NCBI GenBank assembly: GCA_013368375.1
Contig: JAACJP010000111.1
Coordinates: 1-14,586 of the forward strand
Length of the DNA stretch: 14,586 bases
Reading direction: 5' to 3'
DNA from: Tricholomella constricta
Lineage: Eukaryota > Basidiomycota > Agaricomycetes > Agaricales > Lyophyllaceae
Every line of letters starts with the position of its first letter. The first letter of the stretch is position 1. Made by a program: the position numbers and the translations under genes. Of this stretch, positions 8,157-14,586 are shown one piece after another. The notes under the pieces are model-generated. The model had not been told where the DNA came from and did not search any database. It saw nothing but the letters and a program-made list of their open reading frames with translations.

Positions 8157-9608
8157 CCCATTGAGATCCTCTCGGGGTAGGTGGTCCCGAAGATCCCGGA
8201 GGTGGTTGGGGCTGTGGAGGTGGTCCGTTGTACTGAGGGATTGGTCGTCCGCCGGGTATTGGTGGGGCTGGTCCGCGGTTGTAGCCAGTTCTGTATTGTT
8301 CGAACTGGGGGAATTGTTGTTGGGTCCCTTGCCTTCCTTCGAGGATGTTCACGTTTTGACCGGGGCCGGGGTCCGCTCCGAGTCCACGTCGTTCTCTTGG
8401 GGAGATGGGGCGTGGGCCTTGCGGTGACCTCCTGTTCTGAGTCGCCAGGTGAGGTGGTGTTTGGCGCCAGTCTTCTCGTGTCCTTGGGGGTGCTCCTCCT
8501 TCTTCCCGGTTTTCTTCGCGTAATTCGTAGCTATGAGCGTACGATAACGGCGTTGGGACTCCTTGTTCCGACGGAGGTAGGGGAACATTCTCGGGTTCCC
8601 TCTGAGGAGCTCCTTCTTGCCTTGCGGAGGTCTTTTGTAGGCCTTGAAAACTCGAGTTTGGCCTGGAAAACGGTCCTTCGAAAGAGGGATTCTCTTCGGG
8701 GATCCTTTGCAAATTGTGGGCTCCCCAGAACCCGAACGTCGGAGCTCTTCGAGTGTCCGCCCCCAGCGTGATGGTGGGTTCGAACCTTTCTTGACTAGGA
8801 GTTGCGTTTCCTTGGTTCATCCTCCGGAGTAGAGCAGAGGCCGACTGCGTATTGACGGTGCTCGTCGCTCGTGGAGGTTCCTCGAATCTCATTTCGATTC
8901 TGGAGGGAATCGGTTCCTGAATTGGCATGTGGAAAGAACGTCCCGCGCTTTGGGGGTCGGAGAATCTTCTTTCGTCGTTGGACGTCTGGATTTCCCCAGC
9001 CAGAGCGCGCAACCTTCGTTCGTTTCCCCCCATTTGTAGCAACACCGTCAGTTGTGGGGGCAGTCGATGGGCTTCGTGCAGTTGTACGGTCGACAACACG
9101 AGATTGGCCCATTGTTCTGGTGTCCTGGGTTGGTGGTCCATCCCCATGGTTTCGACCAGGAGCTCGTGCGAGCGAATTGTCCCTGTGCCTCCTCCCGCGC
9201 CCTATCCCTCCTTTGGAACATCTCCGGGTTCCTCAGTCTGTCGTAGTACGACCCGGGAGTCTGGTTACTCGATGGCGGAGGTCCGGAGGTCGTTGCTGAT
9301 GGTGGTAAGGGGGGATAGTTGGGGGTAGCGAGTTGATAGGACGGGTTGAAAACGTTTGAGGGGGTTCGGGGTAGGGGTCGTCGAGGGTCTTGACTGACAG
9401 AGGAAAAGTCCCCCTCATGTTGACCGGGTTGGAAGATCTGTTGTTCCAGCCTGGACCTGTTGGGTCCGAAAGTCCCTTGCATCGGAGGTCCTGTTGAGGC
9501 AGGGGAAGTTTCGAAAGGTGGTGGTGAAGGTCTCCTTTGAGTGAAGGAAGGACCTTCGAAGTTTTGGTAGCGGATGGTTGTGTTGGGCTCCACTATCGTC
9601 GAGGACAT
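8071..9608 (-). pseudogene. gag: Gag N-terminal region, broken by three frame shifts
   Basis: Starts at ATG 9608 (MSSTIVEPN), 29 nt inside the candidate LTR. The frame of that ATG carries a Pro/Ser/Gln-rich disordered region and a charged NPEMFQRRDRAREEAQ stretch. At about 9190-9160 coding continues one frame back as ETMGMDHQPRTPEQWANL, followed by a long Pro/Gln/Arg-rich region. A second shift lies at a G run (+ strand 8130-8133) and a third at another (8071-8075), both inside Gly-rich coding. Each shift is equivalent to loss of one base, and together they return to the starting frame. Gag would be about 940 residues overall, long for this family. The shifts may be real decay or base-calling errors in homopolymers. 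Confidence 0.7.
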
Positions 9609-9637
9609 GTCCGGTGGGTGGGAGGACCTCGATATTA

Positions 9638-9995
9638 TGTTAGGACCTGTGTAGCACGCCGGTTACAGAGTTACTCTGGAACCACCGAAGCGGACAGGCC
9701 TGACGTCCGTCAAGGAAGACGACCTACGAAGGAGTATTCGGAGGTCGTGAGCGTTGACGGAGGTGTTCACCGGGGCTGATTCGAACGAAAGAGCTCAAGT
9801 GATACGGGCGTGAAGCCAAATAGATTGAGAGAGAGAGAGAGAAACGAGAACGAGAATCGAGAACTAGTCTTAACAGTAGGTAATATCGAGGTGAGGTGTC
9901 CGAAAAGAAAGTGGTGTCATATATGTACGGCGGACGTGCGTGGGAAAGCATAGTGGGTGTGACTTTAGGGGTGGTCGTTGGGGACGTTCGTGACA
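9638..9995 (-). repeat. Candidate 5' LTR of element 1
   Basis: On the minus strand this 358-bp segment begins TGTCACGAACG (9995) and ends CCTAACA (9638), giving the TG...CA ends of an LTR. Its inner edge lies 29 nt before the gag ATG. Its outer edge coincides with the point where integrase coding of element 2 stops making sense (after DDEPHY). The adjoining bases 9996-10000 (GTAAT) would be the target duplication. It contains a CATATATG box (9918-9925) and a GA repeat. A sequence following the LTR, TAATATCGAGG, is where a primer-binding site should be, but no tRNA match was recognised. The call is weakened by the absence of a second copy. Confidence 0.5.
9827..9842. repeat. (GA)8 microsatellite
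   Basis: Eight GA units are followed by a degenerate CGAGAA-type repeat to about 9864. It lies within the candidate 5' LTR of element 1 and would be a CT-rich tract on the coding strand of the element, as is common in fungal promoters and leaders. Confidence 0.9.
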
Positions 9996-10748
9996 GTAAT
10001 GGGGTTCGTCGTCGATTATGTCGGGAGGAGGAGGAGGATTGGACCGACGACCTTTGATCGGATCAGCGATGGCGGGGATGAGCTTCACAACGTGGAAGAC
10101 TGGGTGGATGCGCTTCATGGACTGAGGCAGCAGGAGGCGGTATGCGAGCGGGCCGACTCGCCTTTGCACGACAAAAGGGCCAAGGTAGCGATGCGACAAT
10201 TTCTTAGATGGTCGGGTCGTAGAAATGTCAGTCGCGTCCAAGTACACCTTGTCGCCAGGCTGGTAGTCGGGCGTTGGGGCGTGTCGCTGGTTGTAGTACC
10301 GCTCCATGTCGTCTTTGGCCTTTGAGAGCGCCGCCTTGGCTTCTTCCTGTGCTTCCTTCATGCGCTCCACAAACTCGTCGGCCGACTCGTTCTTGGAAGC
10401 GCCCCGACGCGGCTCAAAGCCCATACGCGGATGCCGACCAGTGTCAAGCAGGAAGGGGGTCTGCTGCGTCGCCGAATGTACATGGTTGTTGTAACTGAAT
10501 TCGGCGTCGGGCAAAAGGTCCTCCCAGTCGTTCTGACGCTCATTGCAGAAGACCCGCAAGAACTGTTCCAGCTCCTGGTTGACGCGCTCAGTCTGTCCGT
10601 CGGTCTGTGGGTGGTACGCCGTCGAGGCCGACAGTTTGATACCCAGGAGTCTGTACAGTTCGCGTGTGAACTCGGCGACGAACTGTGGACCTCGATCGGA
10701 GACAAATGTGTCGGGGAGACCGTGTAGCTTCCAGACGTGGCGACCCAA
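9996..10748 (-). pseudogene. Integrase fragment of element 2 (core and C-terminal region)
   Basis: Opens with RHVWKLHGLPDTFVSDRGPQF. It holds the second catalytic Asp (in SDRGPQF) and the catalytic Glu (in DGQTERVNQ), 35 residues apart as in D-D-35-E integrases, and a later LGPFVV GPY/F-type motif and HPVFHV. The first catalytic Asp and the CC half of the zinc motif are absent because of the upstream deletion. Family-like sequence stops at PPPPPDIIDDEPHY (about 9996), just where the chromodomain normally starts. Beyond it the frame runs into the LTR of element 1 and stops at 9870. Confidence 0.88.
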
Positions 10749-12171
10749 TGAAACGCGACACCTGGGGCCACCAGTAGTTGCGCGACACCAGCTCTAACGT
10801 TTTCCAGCGACCCGGGTGACCGGCGACCTTAGAGTCGTGATGCTGCTCCACAATGCGTTGGCGAAGGTCAGGAACATTCGGGACATAGATCCGTCCACAG
10901 AACGTGAGCAGACCGCTTTCCTCCCCCCACTCGCCGAAGCGTAGGGAGCGGCCGGCGACCTTGGAAGCCTTGACCAGTTGAGCCGCCTTAGCGACTGCAT
11001 CTTCTTGTGCGCCGTCGCGATTGCCCTTGCGAATCGCCTTTACCACATCGTCCTCCTCTCCGACCAGTACAAGACCCTCGGTCGCGCGAATCGCGAAGAA
11101 CTCGGGCTTGAGGAGCACGATGTCGGCATTGTCGCCGCTTCCGTCGCCATGATCGGCGCGTCGTGATAGCGCGTCGGGTTTGCCCATGCTGCGTCCAGGA
11201 CGGTGGTGGAGGGCAAAGTCGAAGTTGGCGAGATAGAGCGACCATCGGGCTTGACGCCGATTGAGTTTCTTCGCGGTGAGGAAGTACTCGAGGTTCTTGT
11301 GGTCGGTCCAGATCTCCACCTTGTGCTTAGCGCCTTCTACGAAGTGTCGCCACTCCTCCAGAGACCGGATGATCGCCAGCATCTCCTTGTCGTGGATCTC
11401 GTAGTTCCGCTCAACTGCATTCAAGCTCTTCGAGTAGAACGCGACCGGGTGCCACTTGCCATCGGACGGCGACTCTTGCGACAGGACCGCGCCCGTCGCG
11501 AAGTCGGACGAGTCAGCTTCGATGCGGTACGGTCGGTCGTCGTTGGGGAACTTGAGCACCGGTCGCGACGTGATTGCAGACTTCAGGAGGTCAAAGGCCG
11601 ACTGCTCCGACTCTCCCCACCGCCAGGCGACGTCCTTGCCCGTCAGATCGAACAGGGGTCGGGCGTGATGCGAGAAGTCCTGGATGAACCGTCGGTAGAA
11701 GTTAGTGAAGCCTAGGAACGCTTGCACTTCCTTCTTGTTCTTCGGTGCTGGCCATTCCAACACTCCTGCGACCTTCACCGGGTCCATCTCCGCTTGCCCT
11801 TGCGAAATGATCAGCCCAAGGTACTCGATCTTGGTCTGTTCAAATTCGCATTTCTCGGGCTTTAAGAACAGCTGATGTTCGCGGAGTCGGTCCAGTACCA
11901 GTCGCGCGACCCGACGGTGTTCCTCTAGAGTCTTGGTATAAATCAAGATGTCGTCGAGGTACACGCAAACAACACCTTCGGCGATCAGATCACGGAAGAT
12001 ATCATTCATCATGGTCTGGAATGTGGCGGGGCTATTTGTGAGGCCGAAGAACATGACGAGCGGCTCGAAGAGACCGCAGTTCGTCCGAAATGCTGCCTTC
12101 CACTCGTCGCCTTCCTTGATCCGAACATTGTTGTACCCCCATCGGACGTCCAACTTGGTGAAGTACCGCGC
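10744..12171 (-). pseudogene. RT (5'-truncated), RNase H and integrase start of element 2
   Basis: Homology to Ty3/gypsy RT begins abruptly at ARYFTKLDVRWGYNNVRI (about 12171), so the fingers region and everything upstream are lost. The RT catalytic YLDD is present (about 11961-11950), as are VMFFGLTNSPATFQ and LGFTNFYRRF. RNase H retains Asp in RIEADSSDF, Glu in DKEMLAI and Asp in TDHKNLEYF. The integrase zinc motif shows its histidines (HHDSKVAGHPG), but the frame breaks after NYWWPQVSRFIG (about 10744), where the next family residues are about 75 positions further on and in another frame. The apparent frame up to 12225 includes non-homologous sequence. Confidence 0.9.
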
Positions 12172-12380
12172 TGATAGGGCTAGAAGGCCTGTAGGTGCTG
12201 TACACAACAACAAAACAACTAACAACTATGGGGGGCGAGAAGTGTTAAAAGTTCCCAAACACGCGAGTGTGCAGGGTTTGAAAGTGGTGGTTCGGCGAAA
12301 GTAAAGACGATCCGACTTGTAATTAGTCGAACCGACGGCGGCGCGATAGAATACGATCGTTCACAGGTGGAACGGGTCGG

Positions 12381-12399
12381 CAACACGACTTTCGTGTTG
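12381..12399. other. Perfect hairpin, 8-bp stem
   Basis: CAACACGA pairs with TCGTGTTG around a CTT loop. It lies in the presumed leader part of the candidate LTR of element 2, among GACGG/TTACGAGG-type repeats. A structural role is possible but unsupported. Confidence 0.7.
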
Positions 12400-12628
12400 G
12401 TTGTGCGACAACGAGACGAACGAGACGAATACGGAGAACTCACGGGTTCGGGCGACGGTTACGAGGCGACGGAGACGGCGGTTACGAGGTTTACGACGGT
12501 GGCGACGGTTTATACGATGAGAACGATGCGGGGACGACAGAGACGACGGTTTTTGAGCTATTAACTCTGAGAGTGAGGGAAAATACGGGCTGTAATTCAC
12601 TGGGGGAAGTAGGTAGTACATGGGTATG

Positions 12629-12636
12629 TTTTTATA
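12629..12636 (-). promoter_or_regulatory. TATA box in candidate LTR of element 2
   Basis: The minus strand reads TATAAAAA, oriented to drive transcription into element 2. It sits roughly in the middle of the candidate LTR, which would make higher coordinates U3 and lower ones R-U5. Confidence 0.4.
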
Positions 12637-12803
12637 CTATACGCCCGACTCGCCTCTCGCGAGCCGGTGAAGCAGGTGTTTTACTAGTTTATTGGGAGAA
12701 GCGCCGCCAAGCTCGGTACCGCGCGACGCCTTTTAGAGAGTGTGGCGCTCTTTGGCTCGGCAAGGGGGCTTTTTGATCGGCCCGTGGCGTCGGGTCGGAT
12801 GTA

Positions 12804-12839
12804 CGATCGGCAGTGGCTTTGCGATCGGTAGTGGCTCTT
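12804..12839. repeat. 18-bp tandem repeat, two copies
   Basis: CGATCGGCAGTGGCTTTG (12804-12821) is followed directly by CGATCGGTAGTGGCTCTT, 15 of 18 bases identical. A more diverged relative (GATCGGCCCGTGGCG) begins at about 12776. It falls in the presumed U3 of the candidate LTR, where short repeats often bind regulators. Confidence 0.75.
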
Positions 12840-13065
12840 GGGTGCGGAACTCCGTGGTACGGCCGGATCCTCTCTGCGAATGGCTGGGCAAGGTGTTTCC
12901 CAGGATAATTTCAAATCGGGTTTGGTTGTCGCCGGGTTGGGACCTTGGCATACAAACGTGCGCGGTCGTTGACAGGTTATACGGCGTTCCGTGCTCCGTG
13001 CGTCCAGAGAGGAGAACTGGCGTTCCAAGTTACTCTGTTTTCTCAGTCGGTGCGTCGGTCGTTTG

Positions 13066-13104
13066 GTCGTATTGTCGGTCGGTCAGTCGTATTGTCGGTC
13101 GGTC
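13066..13104. repeat. 20-bp-period tandem repeat (GTCGGTC-rich)
   Basis: GTCGTATTGTCGGTCGGTC occurs at 13066-13084 and again, identical over 19 bases, at 13086-13104. It is embedded in a wider GTCG/GGTC-rich stretch (about 13047-13108). Confidence 0.9.
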
Positions 13105-13227
13105 GGTTTAGCGCTTTGGCCGCGTTCGGAACCGTGTTCGTCGTGGCGCAGCGGTTGATGTCCGTATTATGGGCAGGTTCGGTGTACAGCGTGGGACGGC
13201 GCTCATCATCTCCTCCTTACTTGAAAT

Positions 13228-13247
13228 ACCGACTGTCCTCAGTCGGT
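13228..13247. other. Perfect hairpin, 8-bp stem, upstream of zinc-cluster gene
   Basis: ACCGACTG (13228-13235) pairs with CAGTCGGT (13240-13247) around a TCCT loop, about 125 nt before the ATG at 13371. The stem sequence is related to the nearby CGGTC repeats. It could be a dyad binding site or an RNA hairpin if transcribed. Confidence 0.75.
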
Positions 13248-13329
13248 CCCGTGCATCGGTCAGGGGGCGTACGTCTTGGAAAGGGGGTGTAGGGATAGGA
13301 GGAAGTGGCGGTGCCGACGCGCTGGCGAC

Positions 13330-13341
13330 ATATATATATAT
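13330..13341 (+). promoter_or_regulatory. TA-rich box, possible TATA element
   Basis: ATATATATATAT ends 29 nt before the ATG at 13371. If it acts as a TATA box, transcription would start almost at the ATG, giving a very short leader. It may equally be a simple repeat. Confidence 0.4.
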
Positions 13342-13370
13342 CCGGGTTCTTGGGTGGTTTACCCATCGTT

Positions 13371-14586
13371 ATGTCGAGACCTCCCGTCGATCTACAGCGC
13401 ACTCTCCGCTTTTTGAAACGAGACTGGGACGAATGGCAATCGCTGTCGGCCGACTCGCCTCGCTACGCGCGCACGTGTGTGCTGCAATACTTGTCAAACG
13501 GCCTTGAAGTACTTAGATCGCCGGTGGCTAGTCCCTGGCGTTGGATGTGGCACGACGAGGAAGAGGCATTGTCCATCATATGGTCTATGATCCAGTCCGA
13601 CCCCGAATGGTCCAGGCGGTTCGCGGATCTAGAACCGAACGTGCGTTCGCTCGCTGGTTATTTGGTCGTTTCTTCCGAGTACTAACGCGCTAGTTGGTAG
13701 TCCGATTACCCTCGCCAAGAGACGGCCGCTCGGGAGCATATGCGCGCCGCCTCTGCTGGAGACGGGGCAGGGTCTGTCGTTCGGGAGCGTTCGTGCGCTT
13801 CCTCCGTTGGGGACGGGGACGAAGGAGAGTCTGTCGTCGAGATCTCCGGGGAGTCGGTATTGGCGGCACAAGGGATACGACGCCGTTTGTGGCTGGAACG
13901 TCTCGAGGAATTTAAGAAGGAGTACTCTGAGCATTACACTCGTAGCGAAGCAGTAAGTCGTCGGTCCCCTTGTGTCCTTGTTCTTCTGTTCATCTATCGG
14001 CTAGTGCGATCGTTGTGTGAGCTACGGCTTGGACTGCATTCAGCGCAGCGACTTTGATGCTTGCGCGGTTTGCGAGATCCAATCTAGACGATGCGAGACG
14101 AACGAAGTGGGGTCGTTTCGGCCGGCTCCGCACCGGGTCGTGTCGTGTTCAGTGGAGGGACACTTCTGCGACGCGTGTATGCCCCCTTCGCTGTTCGACG
14201 AGGTCCGTTCGCCCGATCTGGCGAGGGCCGCCCAGCGCCTTGTCGTGACTCGTTCTGCGGATTCGGTAGACCAGGGTGCGGGTCTCCTTTATCAGGGTTC
14301 GGTGTTTCGCCCTGAGGACTTCCTTCGTAACGAAGATTTGCGCGGTTTGGGCTTCACCCAGCCGTTATCGGTTATTTCGCGGTTCGGTCTTGCCGCTGTA
14401 GATCGGGCGCTATCGGCGCGCACTGTTTTCTTGCGTACTTTGGTCCAGGAAATTCAAGTCCTCGAATCGCGCCAAGAGATCATGCGTTCGTCGGCCCGTC
14501 AGCTTTACGAGCAGGTCGTGTCTACGTTGTCGGCCCTTGACTTGCTTCAGGCCCGGCGTGCGGAGTTAGTTGGTACGTCTGCGATG
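13371..14586 (+). CDS. Zn(II)2Cys6 / coiled-coil protein, 5' part (runs off right edge)
   Basis: Start ATG 13371 (MSRPPVDLQRTL) opens exon 1 (13371-13640). Exons 2 (13701-13952) and 3 (14005 onward) follow after two phase-0 introns, giving at least 366 residues. The N-terminal part is Trp-rich and helical-looking, with an acidic middle. Exon 3 starts exactly at a zinc cluster, C175-x2-C-x6-C-x8-C-x2-C-x6-C204, which fits the fungal Zn2Cys6 pattern. A further C-x6-C-x2-C (SCSVEGHFCDAC) follows. The end of exon 3 is rich in heptad-like Leu/Val (FLRTLVQEIQVLESRQ), a likely coiled coil. A donor GTACGT at 14573 probably ends exon 3. The coding frame is clean, unlike the related gene at 1-2118. Specific function is unknown; a nuclear DNA-binding role is inferred from the cluster only. 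Confidence 0.75.
13641..13700 (+). other. Intron 1 (60 nt, phase 0, TACTAAC branch site)
   Basis: The donor is GTGCGT (13641) and the acceptor TAG (13698-13700), with a perfect TACTAAC at 13680-13686 whose branch A lies 15 nt from the acceptor. The intron contains in-frame TAA and TAG. Removing it joins EPN to SDYPRQE in the same frame. Confidence 0.85.
13953..14004 (+). other. Intron 2 (52 nt, phase 0) before the zinc cluster
   Basis: The donor is GTAAGT (13953-13958) and the acceptor TAG (14002-14004). It separates TRSEA from CDRC, at the same place relative to the cluster as the intron at 325-391. No clear branch consensus is seen. Confidence 0.8.

Larger units (their letters stand above)
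2323..9995 (-). mobile_element. Ty3/gypsy chromovirus (element 1), 3' LTR missing
   Basis: Reading on the minus strand: candidate 5' LTR (9995-9638), a 29-nt leader, gag (9608-6789), a -1 frameshift signal, then pol with protease, reverse transcriptase, RNase H, integrase and chromodomain (to 2323). The order RT-RNase H-IN is that of Ty3/gypsy (Metaviridae), and the C-terminal chromodomain places it among chromoviruses. Pol looks intact and keeps all catalytic residues I can check. Gag has three one-base frame shifts, and no 3' LTR is present. The candidate LTR adjoins the broken integrase of element 2, implying insertion into it, followed by loss of the far side. Confidence 0.9.
9996..12974 (-). 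mobile_element. Degenerate Ty3/gypsy element (element 2)
   Basis: Minus-strand remains of a second Ty3/gypsy element, clearly different in sequence from element 1. What remains is a candidate LTR (12974-12190), a partial RT, RNase H, the start of integrase, and the integrase core and C-terminal region. Gag, protease and the RT N-terminus are missing at the 12171/12190 junction. A middle piece of integrase is missing at about 10745, and the chromodomain and 3' LTR are missing at 9996, where element 1 begins. It cannot be autonomous. Confidence 0.8.
12190..12974 (-). repeat. Candidate LTR of element 2
   Basis: This 785-bp non-coding stretch, read on the minus strand, begins TGTCAACGACC (12974) and ends CACCTACA (12190), 18 nt before RT-related sequence starts. 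It contains a good TATA box on the minus strand, TATAAAAA (12636-12629), as expected for transcription toward element 2. The end pattern TGTCA...TACA resembles that of the candidate LTR of element 1. No second copy is in the window, so the borders are tentative. Confidence 0.35.
12975..13370. other. Spacer upstream of the right-hand zinc-cluster gene
   Basis: No coding region is supported here; the short open frames lack recognisable composition or motifs. It holds a 20-bp-period tandem repeat (13066-13104), a perfect hairpin (13228-13247) and a TA-rich box (13330-13341). It presumably contains the promoter of the gene starting at 13371. Confidence 0.5.

Noticed and set aside
7844..8164. Plus-strand Pro/Leu/Ser-rich open frames opposite gag
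   Set aside because: They are the complement of GGA repeats, which contain no stops in any plus-strand frame; there is no recognisable motif.
8071..9195. Programmed frameshifting at the three breaks inside gag
   Set aside because: None of the sites has an in-phase X XXY YYZ heptamer with a downstream stem, unlike the gag-pol junction.
9667..9683. A tRNA 3'-end-like sequence ending ACTCTGGAACCA as primer-binding site complement
   Set aside because: The next bases are CCGAAG, not an LTR-type TG start, and the position is inside the segment that otherwise fits an LTR. It is kept only as a weak alternative border.
1..14586. CRISPR arrays, tRNA or rRNA genes, bacterial operons
   Set aside because: No regularly spaced repeats, cloverleaf-like or ribosomal sequences were recognised, and the gene content is fungal.

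Overview
The window looks like transposon-rich DNA from a filamentous basidiomycete fungus. Evidence: very short GT-AG introns (48-67 nt, one with a perfect TACTAAC branch site), genes with a fungal Zn(II)2Cys6 cluster, and Ty3/gypsy retrotransposons of the chromodomain (chromovirus) type. Nothing bacterial is visible: no operons, Shine-Dalgarno sites or prokaryotic gene families. The species cannot be named from the sequence alone.

Layout. (1) 1-2118, + strand: 3' part of a Zn2Cys6/leucine-zipper gene that enters from the left edge. It carries one intron just before the zinc cluster and another after the zipper. Its reading frame is broken by several small indels, and a 222-bp inverted-repeat element (1811-2032, TA target duplication) sits in its last codons. 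(2) 2119-2322: short non-coding junction. (3) 2323-9995, - strand: a Ty3/gypsy chromovirus (element 1) with a full-length pol, a gag broken by three one-base shifts and a candidate 5' LTR (9638-9995). No 3' LTR is seen. (4) 9996-12974, - strand: remains of a second, different Ty3/gypsy element (element 2). It lacks gag, protease, the start of RT, a middle piece of integrase and the chromodomain; a candidate LTR follows. The LTR of element 1 abuts the integrase of element 2 exactly where the chromodomain should begin, so element 1 appears to have inserted into element 2. (5) 12975-13370: repeat- and hairpin-containing spacer with a TA-rich box. (6) 13371-14586, + strand: intact 5' part of a second Zn2Cys6/coiled-coil gene, running off the right edge.

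The two host-type genes face the same way. They share an architecture: a phase-0 intron immediately before CDRC of the zinc cluster, a coiled coil downstream, and a splice donor after the coil. They are probably members of one family in tandem, separated by retroelements. The most notable signals are in element 1. Gag and pol are linked by a textbook -1 frameshift signal (GGGAAAC, 6-nt spacer, perfect 9-bp stem containing the gag stop). Pol opens with two tandem retropepsin domains, which could in principle act as a single-chain protease dimer.
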